Source: Pseudomonas sp. IPO3778 (GTDB lineage: Bacteria; Pseudomonadota; Gammaproteobacteria; Pseudomonadales; Pseudomonadaceae). From it: a stretch of DNA of 64,000 nt. Every line of letters starts with the position of its first letter. Position 1 is the stretch's first letter. The stretch is from NCBI RefSeq assembly GCF_013386825.1, contig NZ_JACARC010000052.1, positions 1-64,000 on the forward strand, given 5' to 3'. Under the pieces are notes generated by a model. The model was not told where the DNA came from. It saw only the letters and a program-made list of their open reading frames with translations, and did no database searches. Below are positions 8,707-16,413 of this stretch, in pieces. The translations under genes were made by a program, and so were the position numbers.

Positions 8707-8734
8707 ATTACAGAGGTCTACCGAACGATGTCAA
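8707..8734 (-). promoter_or_regulatory. sigma70-type promoter of the amidohydrolase/transport operon
   Basis: On the minus strand a perfect -35 TTGACA (8734-8729) is followed after 16 bases by TGTAAT (8712-8707). Transcription would begin near 8700, giving a leader of roughly 130 nt that contains the hairpins and terminator. Confidence 0.65.
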
Positions 8735-8805
8735 TGCATTTTTTCAAGGGATTAACATCGGGGTTCCGGGGCGAGCAAACGGCATCGAATGGGGCGGGGC
8801 TCGTC

Positions 8806-9432
8806 TTACCGCTGCTGAAACGCAATTTTCAGCCCCAGGCCCATGAACAACGTGCCGATGATTTTCCCCTCCCAGCGACGCAGTTTTGACAGGCCCACCA
8901 TCCATGCGCTCAACGGCCGGATGGCGACGGAAATCAGCGTGGTGTACACCGCACTGAGCCCCGAGAAGATCAACCCCAGCACCGCGAATTGAGCCAGGGA
9001 AGAGCCCGACTCCGGGTGAATGAACTGCGGCAGGAACGCCAGGAAGAAAATCGCGGTTTTCGGGTTCAACACTTCCGCGCCCACCGCCTGGAAGTACGCC
9101 TGGGTCGAGGTCACCGTGGGCAGGTCTTTGCGCGTGGTCGCACCCGGCTTGGCCATGAAGGCGCGCACGCCCAGGTAGATCAGGTAACAGGCGCCGATGA
9201 CTTTCACCACGTTAAACGCCACGGCCGAGGTCATCAGGATCGCGGACAGGCCCAATGCTGCGCACAGTGTGTGGATCAGGTCGCCCGAGGCAACGCCGAG
9301 TCCGGTGGCAATGCCCACCTTGCGCCCGCCCTGCAGGGTACGGGTGATCACCAGCAATACGGCCGGGCCGGGGATCAGGAACAGGCCGATAACGACGGCG
9401 ACATAGGTCAGGAGGGGGGCGAGGTCGAACAT
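8806..9432 (-). CDS. LysE/RhtB family amino-acid exporter
   Basis: 208 aa, the normal family length, with about six hydrophobic helices. It starts MFDLAPLLTYVAVVIGLFLI and carries the family signature PGPAVLLVITRTLQGGRKVG near residue 20. It also has LGVRAFMAK and LNPKTAIFFLAFLPQF near residue 125. Members export amino acids or homoserine lactone-like compounds through the inner membrane. It is a single gene just upstream of the nitrilase operon on the same strand but separated by that operon's own promoter. Substrate not predictable. Confidence 0.88.
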   Translation of the reverse strand: MFDLAPLLTYVAVVIGLFLIPGPAVLLVITRTLQGGRKVGIATGLGVASGDLIHTLCAALGLSAILMTSAVAFNVVKVIGACYLIYLGVRAFMAKPGATTRKDLPTVTSTQAYFQAVGAEVLNPKTAIFFLAFLPQFIHPESGSSLAQFAVLGLIFSGLSAVYTTLISVAIRPLSAWMVGLSKLRRWEGKIIGTLFMGLGLKIAFQQR

Positions 9433-9608
9433 GCTGGGTCATCTCAAATATGGAAACGTCCCACAGTAATCCTCACTCGGCGAATACCGTCAACTGCGTC
9501 GAACTCGAATTGAGCAAGGAAATTTCCTACACGACAGAGGGCTGCTTCCTTCGCTGAGTGTTACTCATGCTTGCCACCATGGTCGTCTTCGAGTTTGTAA
9601 GACGGTTG

Positions 9609-11245
9609 ATGACGATGGCCCCACCACGTGTCCTGGTTATGGAAAACCACAGCTTCCAGCGCAGCGCCCTGGTCACTTTGTTGCGACGGCTCGGGGTGCG
9701 GGAGGTGCTGCAAGCCAGCAGTTGCGAGCAGGCGATGATACTGATGCAGCACATGCGGGGCGTGGATATCGTGCTGTGTGATCTGGGGAGCAAGGGCTCC
9801 GAGCAGGTTGAGTTCCTGCGCTACGCCAGCCAGATGGGCCTGGTGAAGGCCGTGGGGTTGTCCAATGAGCTGCGCCCGGAACTGCGCCGGGCCCTGGGGC
9901 ATCTGGACTGTTTGTCGGGTGTGCAGTTGCTCGGGATCCTGTGTGTGCCTTTGCAGCTACAGGCACTGGATCGCTTGCTTAAACGTTACCGGTCGGTGCC
10001 GCCACTGGCTCTTCGGCCGCCCCCCATGGCCACGCTGCCCACGGAGCACGAAATACACCAGGGCCTGGCGCTGGGCGAGTTCCGTGGCTGGTTCCAGCCC
10101 AAGCGGGTGATGAACGATGGCAGCCTGGCCGGGGTGGAGGCGTTGGCGCGCTGGGAGCACCCGGCCCGAGGGGTGCTGGTGCCCAAGGATTTCCTGGCGG
10201 CGGTGCTGGCCTATGACCTGATCGATGAGATGTTCAAGCAGTTGCTTGAGCAAGGCTTGAAACTGTTGGCCGTGGTGCATCGCCAGGGCATGGCGCTGAC
10301 AATGTCCTTCAACTTGCATGCCTCGCAATTGGCTCGCCATGGGCTGATCGAGCATATCCAGTTGGCACTGCAACGCCATGAGCTGTGTGCGTCGGTGCTG
10401 GTGTTCGAGCTGGCGGAAAACGGCTTGCTGGACCTGCAGCTCCTCACCCAATACCGCGATCGCTTGCGTATCACCAGCACGGTGGGCGTTACCAACTCGC
10501 GCATGGCCTTCGCCACGGCACGCGGCTTGCGGGAGCTGTTCTCGATCCTGGACAAGGTGTTGCTCAGTATCGCCCCCGAAGAAATGGACGAACTGACCAA
10601 CCGCTGGCGCAGCGAAGTGTGGTGGGCGACAGCGACTGGCTGCGCAACCGCAGCGCAATCATCCAGGGGTTTGTGATTGCTGCCGTGTTGCTGGTGATTG
10701 CCCGGGGCTGGATCACCTACCTGCGCAGGCTTATGCGCAAGCGCAAGCAGGCCGAGCAGACGTTGAGCGACACGGTTGAATTCATGCGCGTGTTGATCAA
10801 TGGCACCTCCCATCCGATCTATGTGCGTGACCGCGAGGGCAAGTTGCTGATCTGCAATAGCGGCTACCTGGACGTGTTCAGCGTCGAGCGCGAGCAGGTG
10901 ATCGGCAAGGCCGTATTGGAGGGTGTACTGGGGGACCCGGATGAGGCCGCCGCCTATCACCGTGACTACCCGCAGGTGATGGCAAGTGGCGAGGCACAGT
11001 TACAGGATCGCAGCCTGATCATGCCTAATGGCCGAGTATTGACCATCTATCACTGGATGCTGCCGTACCGCAGCAGCGCCGGTGAGGTCAGCGGCATGAT
11101 CGCCAACTGGATCGATATCAGCGAGCGCCAGCGCCTGCTGGAAGACGTTCACGCGGCCAATCGCGCCAAGACCACTGTCCTGGCGACCATGAGCCATGAG
11201 ATCCGCACGCCGATGAACGCAATGAGCGGTTCTATTTGTAGAAAT
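9609..11245 (+). pseudogene. chimeric remnant: RocR-like receiver-EAL protein joined to RocS/BvgS-like sensor kinase
   Basis: Residues 1-125 are a receiver domain (MAPPRVLVMENHSFQRSALV). The first half of an EAL domain follows (GWFQPKRVMNDGSLAGVEAL). Shortly after VFELAENGLLDLQ, near 10440, it switches in frame to the end of a BvgS-type periplasmic sensing domain (AFATARGLRELFSILDKVLL, APEEMDELTNRW). Near 10620 one base seems missing (GAAGTGTGG where GAAGTGGTGG fits). The kinase then continues in another frame: SDWLRNRS, a membrane helix, a PAS domain and the H-box MSHEIRTPMNAM. It ends at a TGA at 11246-11248 beyond foreign sequence. The C-terminal EAL half, most sensing domains and the catalytic kinase domain are gone. 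The start is uncertain (9609 or 9615). Confidence 0.8.
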
Positions 11246-11319
11246 TGAAAAGCAAATTCATCAAAAATTTTCAGACTTGCCTACCCCAAATTCAGTTGGC
11301 ATTGCTATCAACACCAGCT

Positions 11320-11937
11320 TTAAATGTCTGAAAAGTCATAGGGTTGAAGCTCGGCGAGTTGGGATAGTAGTATCAAATGCTCCACCGCTTTTACTTTTTC
11401 AAGTTGGTCAAGGGTGTCCGGTCCGCCTAACATTAATGCGGGTACAAAACCATACATCTCATCATGACGTAAGGTACCCAATTTTTTCTTTGCCGGTTTA
11501 AATAAGTCGCCATAGTCGTCATTATCTATGTTTCTGGTTAGCAAGAAATTTTGTAGTTGTTTGTCCATCTGCTCAGCCCCAAATACTGAGTTAAATACGG
11601 TGTATCTAGATAGAATGCTAGTTACATTAAGAGAGGCACCAGTTTTTTCACCCCAAAAATATAAGTCACCAAAAGCACTACGGGCAATTAGGTGATATGT
11701 GTCGATTGTTTCAAATTTAGTCCCTTCAATCCAGGATGCTACTACTCCCTCATACTCTTGCGGGTTCACTAACCAAAATATCCCATCACCATAGCCGCAC
11801 CAGCCATGTTCAGCCCAATACTCCAAAAGTTGATTGGGTAATTTGCCAGTGTAGCGCTCGATACTTGATGGTGGTACGTTCTGTTTATCAATTTGATTCC
11901 CAAACTCTTCTAAAAAAATTGAAAATACTTCGTCCAT
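11320..11937 (-). CDS. Tdi1-like immunity protein (GAD-like plus DUF1851 domains)
   Basis: 205 aa, AT-rich compared with all chromosomal neighbours. The N-terminal part (FLEEFGNQ, YTGKLPNQLLEYWAEHGWCG, FWLVNPQEYE) matches the GAD-like domain. The C-terminal part (YGFVPALMLGG, VKAVEHLILLSQLAELQPYD) matches DUF1851. This pair is the known layout of the Agrobacterium Tdi1 immunity protein, which neutralises the Ntox15 DNase Tde1. It lies 12 bases after a Ntox15-like tail on the same strand. It appears intact and may still protect against toxins of the same type. The family call is from memory of the domain pattern. Confidence 0.72.
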   Translation of the reverse strand: MDEVFSIFLEEFGNQIDKQNVPPSSIERYTGKLPNQLLEYWAEHGWCGYGDGIFWLVNPQEYEGVVASWIEGTKFETIDTYHLIARSAFGDLYFWGEKTGASLNVTSILSRYTVFNSVFGAEQMDKQLQNFLLTRNIDNDDYGDLFKPAKKKLGTLRHDEMYGFVPALMLGGPDTLDQLEKVKAVEHLILLSQLAELQPYDFSDI

Positions 11938-11949
11938 TACTCACCACCT

Positions 11950-12284
11950 TTAACACTTGTGAAGTTTTACATTGAGGAGCGTCGACTCTCTCATCATTTT
12001 TGGTATGCTTTCAGCTGCATCTTTCAGATTTTTGATTCTGTTTTTCCACTGCGGGCCAATACTTGAATTCACCTGCCTATCACCAAAGTCCGAAATGACG
12101 TCTCTACCACCAGCACTCAAATCAGGGTTATGCAGTCCTGCGAGATTTGCCATTGTTTCGTTTGCTTTTTTTAAGCTTTCTATTTTTGCAGTTTTGGGAG
12201 ACATCGTTTGTGAAAATTCATCTTGAAATCTTTGTTGAAGGTGGGTTTGTAGTTTTTTACGAGCTGCAGTCGCAGCCACCTTGC
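11950..12284 (-). pseudogene. truncated Ntox15-like (HxxD) polymorphic toxin C-terminus
   Basis: The frame encodes about 110 residues ending in KLHKC and has lost its N-terminus at the IS border (12285). It can start at GTG 12279, but the reading frame runs back into the IS, so no native start remains. ALHNPDxxAGG-like sequence is visible as LHNPDLSAGGRDVISDFGD, giving the HxxD motif (H-N-P-D). NSSIGPQW follows. These features resemble Ntox15 DNase toxins delivered by T6SS or Rhs/polymorphic toxins. It is only a C-terminal remnant without delivery domains and is directly followed by its probable immunity gene. Confidence 0.62.
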
Positions 12285-12302
12285 TGAATCGCCCCGGATT
12301 CT

Positions 12303-13184
12303 CTAGACACCTTGCAAGCTCATTGCGTAACGCTTTTCAAACTCTACCGGTGACAGTTGATTGTTGAAACCATGCCGGCGTATTGCGTTGTAGAACATCT
12401 CGATGTAATCGAACACATCACTACGAGCATCTTCGCGCGTGGACTAGATTTTCTGCTTGATCCGTTCCCGCTTTAGAAGCTGGAAAAAGCTCTCAGCCAC
12501 GGCGTTGTCATGACAATTTCCTCGGCGACTCATGCTGGCAACTAAATTCTTCGCCTTCAAAAAGCTGCGCCAATCGGAGCTGCTGTACTGGCTGCCTTGG
12601 TCGGAATGAACCATCACCTCTTGCTTCGGTTTACGCCTCCAAACCGCCATCAATAACGCATCAATGGCCAAATCACTGGTCATTTGCGACTTCATTGACC
12701 AGCCAACGACCTGGCGAGAAAACAGATCCAACACCACAGCCAAATACAGCCAGCCTTCATACGTACGAATATAGGTGATGTCGGTGACCCAAACTTTATT
12801 GGGTTCTACGACATCAAACTGGCGCTTCAGCAAATTGGGTGAGGCGACCGCTGGCTTACCGCCGTACTTGCCAGGTTGTCGTCGATACCCTGTCTGAGAA
12901 CGCAGACCTTCAAGACGCATCAGCCTCGCCACACGATGCCGACCACAATCCTCACCGACCTCGCGCAGATCGTCATGGATTTTGCGATAGCCATAAACTC
13001 CGCCGCTTTCCAGCCACGAATGCCTGATCAAACCCAGTAATCGCTGATCGTCTTTAGCGCGTGCAGATTGCGGCTCAGACAACCAAGCGTAATAACCACT
13101 GGGATGGACTTTCAGCGTCAGGCAAAGCCGTCGAATGGAGTAGTCGCCCGCTCGCTGCTTGATAAAGGCGTACTTCAACCGCAC
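12303..13184 (-). pseudogene. IS3-family transposase OrfB with internal stop codon
   Basis: DDE integrase subunit. The catalytic residues are present: Asp in WVTDITYIRT, Asp in MVHSDQGSQY and Glu in NAVAESFFQLL. After RERIKQKI an in-frame TAG (12444-12446) interrupts the gene, where the coding continues STREDARSDVFDYIEMFYN to the normal stop at 12303-12305. The premature stop removes about 46 residues. One base change from Tyr TAC/TAT would explain it. The protein would normally be made as an OrfAB fusion by -1 frameshifting. Whether the shortened enzyme is active is unclear. Confidence 0.85.
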
Positions 13185-13453
13185 TCCTTGGCAAAGTACG
13201 CGGCGGCCTTTTTTAAGATGTCTCGCTCTTCGGTGACCCGCTTGAGTTCGGCTCGCAGACGACGCAGTTCAGCGTGCTGATCATCGTCTTGCTGCCGTTC
13301 TGCCTGAGGTTTGCTGTAGCGCTTTATCCAGGCATAGAGGCTATGCGTCGACACGCCGAGACAGGCCGCCACATCAGCGACAGGCAGCTTCTTCTCGATC
13401 ACTTGATTGACCGCTTGGATTTTGAATTCTTCCGGGTAACGCGGGTTGCTCAT
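13175..13453 (-). CDS. IS3-family transposase OrfA
   Basis: 92-aa helix-turn-helix protein (YPEEFKIQAVNQVIEKKLPV, DVAACLGVSTHSLYAWIKRY) with a C-terminal leucine-zipper-like segment (ELRRLRAELKRVTEERDILK). It binds the IS ends. The frame overlaps OrfB. The heptamer A AAA AAG in the codons for LKK (13208-13214) fits programmed -1 frameshifting to OrfAB. Confidence 0.9.
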   Translation of the reverse strand: MSNPRYPEEFKIQAVNQVIEKKLPVADVAACLGVSTHSLYAWIKRYSKPQAERQQDDDQHAELRRLRAELKRVTEERDILKKAAAYFAKECG

Positions 13454-13524
13454 GGCACCTCCTAATTGGCCTCAGTTTAAGGCAAGAGGTGTCTAGGAAA
13501 CCCGGGGCGACTCAGATAAACGCG

Positions 13525-13555
13525 CCGGACAAACCCTGGGAGCGGGCTTGTCCGG
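13525..13555. terminator. hairpin downstream of the glutathione S-transferase gene
   Basis: CCGGACAA (13525-13532) pairs with TTGTCCGG (13548-13555). It lies just past the GST stop on its transcribed strand. There is no clear T tract, so it may act mainly as an mRNA end structure. Confidence 0.5.
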
Positions 13556-13568
13556 CCACCCGTTTCAA

Positions 13569-14195
13569 TCACTTCGCAAACGCATATTCCCCACCCTGTT
13601 CCAGCGCCTTGCGATACGCAGGCCGTTCCTGGAACCGTTGCACCCACGCCGCCACATTCGGGTACGCCTGCAACTTGCCCTGGGCCCTGGCGATTTCGCC
13701 GATGAAGCTCATCTGGATATCCGCGCCGGTCAATGCCTCACCCACCAGGTACGGCGATCGCCCCAGTGCGTTGTCCAGGTAACCCAGGTGATTGGCCACC
13801 TCGGACTCGATACGCGGATGCAACGGCGCACCGGCATCACCCAGGCGTCCGACATACAGGTTAAGCATCAGCGGCAGCATGGCCGAGCCTTCGGCGAAGT
13901 GCAGCCATTGCACGTATTCGTCATAGGTGGCAGTGGCCGGGTCGGGTTGCAGGCGGCCGTGGCCGTGGCGACGGATCAGGTAGTCGATGATGGCGCCGGA
14001 CTCGATGACCACATTGGAGCCGTCTTCAATCACCGGGGATTTGCCCAGGGCATTGATGGCCTTGAGCTCCGGTGGTGCGAGGTTGGTTTTCGGGTCGCGC
14101 TGGTAGCACTTGAGTTCGTAGGGCAGGCCGAGTTCTTCGAGCAGCCACAGGATGCGTTGTGAACGGGAGTTGTTCAGGTGGTGGACGATGATCAT
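13569..14195 (-). CDS. glutathione S-transferase family protein
   Basis: 208 aa, typical GST length. The N-terminal thioredoxin-like domain is seen in MIIVHHLNNSRSQRILWLLE with the conserved SPVIEDG (cis-Pro) and ESGAIIDYL (glutathione-binding Glu-Ser) near residues 55-70. The C-terminal helical domain includes GADIQMSFIGE. The family conjugates glutathione to electrophiles in the cytosol. It is a single gene whose downstream side now borders the IS element. The exact class and substrate are unknown. Confidence 0.9.
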   Translation of the reverse strand: MIIVHHLNNSRSQRILWLLEELGLPYELKCYQRDPKTNLAPPELKAINALGKSPVIEDGSNVVIESGAIIDYLIRRHGHGRLQPDPATATYDEYVQWLHFAEGSAMLPLMLNLYVGRLGDAGAPLHPRIESEVANHLGYLDNALGRSPYLVGEALTGADIQMSFIGEIARAQGKLQAYPNVAAWVQRFQERPAYRKALEQGGEYAFAK

Positions 14196-14339
14196 GGTGA
14201 CTCCGCTGGGCGAGAGTGGGGGTGTTAAGGAGAGACCGCGGCGGCGCTGGGGAGTGCCGCGAATTAAATGTGCTTGGATGAACGCATGAAAGAGGGATAA
14301 TCACAACGCTAAGCACTGATGACATACCGGATAGAAAAC

Positions 14340-14501
14340 ATGAATCGTCAAAAGAAACTACAGCAGCTGTTCAAGGCCAAGGCCAAAAAGGCCAGTGCCA
14401 AATTGGCACCGGTCAGCAAAGACAGGTACATCAGTAAAGCTGACCGACTGAAACTGGCGGCCGAGTCCGCTGACGAGTCAGCTGTTTCCTCTGAGAGCTG
14501 A
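14340..14501 (+). CDS. DUF2986 small basic protein
   Basis: 53 aa from MNRQKKLQQLFKAKAKKASA. This ATG is chosen because the family begins MNRxKK; a further ATG lies 7 codons upstream. The protein is Lys/Ala-rich and contains the conserved DRYISKADRLKLA. The function of DUF2986 is not known; the charge suggests nucleic-acid or ribosome contact, but that is speculation. It is divergent from the GST gene. Confidence 0.75.
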   Translation: MNRQKKLQQLFKAKAKKASAKLAPVSKDRYISKADRLKLAAESADESAVSSES

Positions 14502-14546
14502 TCCAGACGGCTCACGCGTCACTCGATAGGGAATCGACGGAAAATC

Positions 14547-15098
14547 ATGAACACGGCTCAACGCGCGATTGAACATTACATCCTCGCCAAGGACGGCAAC
14601 CGTCCACATTTGCTCAGCCGGGCGTTTGTCCCGGCGGCGATCCTGGACATGGTGGTGCGCACCGGGTCCATCTCGTTTCCGCCCCACGTTGAAGGCGTGG
14701 CGGGCATCGGCGATGTGCTGGTGAGGCGGTTCGGGCAGACCTTTGAAAACGTCTACACGTTTTGCCTGGGGCAGCCGCCGGAGGCGGGGGCCCACACCTA
14801 TAAGTGCCAATGGCTGGTGGGCATGTCCGACAAGAACTCCGGCGAAGCCCGGGTCGGGTGTGGGGTGTACGAATGGCAGTTCAGCGCCGAATCAGGGCTG
14901 GTTGAAAAGCTGACGATCACCATCGAGCATATGAAGACCCTGCCGGCGGCGGATCTGGCCGGCGTGATGCAGTGGGTATCCGGCCTGAGTTACCCATGGT
15001 GCAGCCCGGAAGTTGCCGTGAGCCAGGCGCCCGATATTGTCGGGATTGGAGAGGTGATGCAGTACGTTGCGGCGTCAGGACTCGGTGGTACACCGTAG
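14547..15098 (+). CDS. conserved hypothetical protein
   Basis: 183 aa, not recognised with certainty. No signal peptide or membrane helix is seen. The fold could be NTF2/SnoaL-like, given the length and the mixed pattern (RAIEHYILAKDG at the start, VGCGVYEWQFSAESGLVEKL and TITIEH strands later), but this is a guess. Its 3' end overlaps by 24 bases the end of the convergent HxlR gene. Codon use matches the surrounding chromosome. Confidence 0.65.
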   Translation: MNTAQRAIEHYILAKDGNRPHLLSRAFVPAAILDMVVRTGSISFPPHVEGVAGIGDVLVRRFGQTFENVYTFCLGQPPEAGAHTYKCQWLVGMSDKNSGEARVGCGVYEWQFSAESGLVEKLTITIEHMKTLPAADLAGVMQWVSGLSYPWCSPEVAVSQAPDIVGIGEVMQYVAASGLGGTP

Positions 15099-15515
15099 AT
15101 CGAAATCCACTCGGGCTTGTTCAATCTCCTCCAGGTTTTTCGCCGCCCACACCCACACGCCACAAAACGCAGCGCCCAACGTAAAGCCGAGGGTTGTCAG
15201 GCTGTATTCGACTTTCGGCGGCACCACGGGGTAGACCTTGCGCACCACCAGGCCGTCCCTCTCCATGCCCCGCAAGGTCTGCGTCAGCATCTTCTGGCTG
15301 ATGCCGCCGACTCGCTCACTCAGGCGTGTGAAACGCAGCGGCGTCGTTTCGATCAAGGCTTCAAGAATCAGCATGGTCCATTTGTCCGCAACGCGGCCTA
15401 TCAGGTCGGTGACCAGGGAGGCAATGCGTGGGTCCAGATCCTTCGGCGGTGTTTGCCGGGCGTAGAACTGGGCCGCGGCAATCTGCTCGTCGGTAAAACC
15501 AGGGTGTTTGTTCAT
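15075..15515 (-). CDS. HxlR-family transcriptional regulator
   Basis: 146 aa. The HxlR winged helix is clear: RVADKWTMLILEALIETTPL, RFTRLSERVGGISQKMLTQT and LRGMERDGLVVRKVYPVVPP, then VEYSLTTLG. Members usually repress a divergent gene in response to an electrophile or metabolite. Here the divergent partner is a short-chain dehydrogenase starting at 15625. No conserved Cys near the N-terminus is seen, so a thiol-sensing mode is not evident. Confidence 0.9.
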   Translation of the reverse strand: MNKHPGFTDEQIAAAQFYARQTPPKDLDPRIASLVTDLIGRVADKWTMLILEALIETTPLRFTRLSERVGGISQKMLTQTLRGMERDGLVVRKVYPVVPPKVEYSLTTLGFTLGAAFCGVWVWAAKNLEEIEQARVDFDLRCTTES

Positions 15516-15528
15516 CGCTCGGACACTC

Positions 15529-15559
15529 TCTTTTGGGTGCGTATAGATCTTTTGGGTGC
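15529..15559. promoter_or_regulatory. direct repeats in the HxlR/SDR intergenic region
   Basis: TCTTTTGGGTGC occurs at 15529-15540 and again at 15548-15559, 19 bases apart (about two helical turns). The pair lies between the divergent regulator and dehydrogenase starts. It is a plausible operator for the HxlR protein. Confidence 0.4.
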
Positions 15560-15624
15560 CTACTTACTTACGGACAGTGTATCCCTCAAGCTCCTTGTGC
15601 GTGACCCACTATTGGAGAGCTTCG

Positions 15625-16404
15625 ATGAAGATGAGCGGACGAACAGTGCTAGTGACCGGAGGTTCGAGTGGTATCGGGCTTGAGCTGGCCCGCCAGCTGA
15701 TGGCGCGAGGCAATACCGTGATCGTGACGGGCCGTGATCCGCACAAGCTGGACGAGGCGCGGCAACGGCTGCCGGGTCTGCACACGTTTCAAAGCGACGT
15801 GCGCGAGCTCGCCAGCATCCAAACGCTGTTTGCGGCAGTCACCGGTCAGTTCCCGGGGCTCGATACGCTGGTGAATAACGCAGGCGTGATGCGCAATATC
15901 AGACTGGCCGAGGACCGGACGCTGGAAGACGTGACTGAAGAGATCGAGATCAACCTGAGCGGCCCCCTCCGGATGATCCAGCAGTTTCTTCCCGTTCTAC
16001 TCAAACAACCGCGCGGCTTGATTGTTAACGTGTCGTCCGGGCTGGCGTTTGTGCCGTTTCCGGCGGCGCCTGTCTACAGTGCGTCCAAATCGGCATTGCA
16101 CGCTTACACCCAATGCCTGCGTGCGCAGCTTCAACACAGCACCGTCACCGTGGTCGAGCTTGCCCCGCCTGGCACCGAAACACCGTTGCTCAGGGCCGAG
16201 TTCGCGGAAGAAATGAAGAATGAAAAGGGCATGGACCCGGTGCTGATGGTGCAGCAAAGCCTGCGGCAGATTGAAGCCGGGCAACTGGAAATATGCCCGG
16301 GCCTGAGCAAGGTGCTGAAGGTGGCCAGCCGGGTTGCGCCGGGCTTGATATTCAAACAGATGACCAGGCTCAGCCGGTTGGCGCCGCTGCGGCCTTCAAT
16401 ATGA
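15625..16404 (+). CDS. short-chain dehydrogenase/reductase (DltE-like)
   Basis: 259 aa. The start ATG at 15625 is preceded by GGAGAG. The Rossmann motif TGGSSGIG is near residue 11, NNAG near 88, the catalytic Ser in VNVSSG near 140 and YSASK (Tyr-x-x-x-Lys) near 155. The family does NAD(P)-dependent oxidoreduction of small alcohols and ketones. It is divergent from, and probably regulated by, the HxlR gene. The substrate is unknown; similar pairs are often linked to electrophile detoxification. Confidence 0.9.
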   Translation: MKMSGRTVLVTGGSSGIGLELARQLMARGNTVIVTGRDPHKLDEARQRLPGLHTFQSDVRELASIQTLFAAVTGQFPGLDTLVNNAGVMRNIRLAEDRTLEDVTEEIEINLSGPLRMIQQFLPVLLKQPRGLIVNVSSGLAFVPFPAAPVYSASKSALHAYTQCLRAQLQHSTVTVVELAPPGTETPLLRAEFAEEMKNEKGMDPVLMVQQSLRQIEAGQLEICPGLSKVLKVASRVAPGLIFKQMTRLSRLAPLRPSI

Positions 16405-16413
16405 TCGGGTGAC

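Larger units (their letters stand above)
12285..13514 (-). mobile_element. IS3-family insertion sequence (about 1.23 kb)
   Basis: The ends are imperfect inverted repeats: TGAATCGCCCCGGATTCTCT at the left and TGAGTCGCCCCGGGTTTCCT (read inward) at the right, each followed by AGACACC. Inside are OrfA and OrfB on the minus strand with an A6G slippery site at 13208-13214. The 3-4 bases outside each end differ (TTGC versus GAT), so no target-site duplication is visible. The element may have caused an adjacent deletion or lost one flank. Confidence 0.88.

Noticed and set aside
11277..11501. Small plus-strand frame opposite the Tdi1-like gene
   Set aside because: It overlaps a better supported minus-strand gene; a few residues looked protein-like but it lacks a family match.
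11230..13514. Prophage or integrative element
   Set aside because: Only one IS and a toxin-immunity fragment are present; no integrase, phage genes or attachment repeats were seen.
12281..13517. Target-site duplication flanking the IS
   Set aside because: The bases outside the two ends (TTGC on the left, GAT on the right) do not match.
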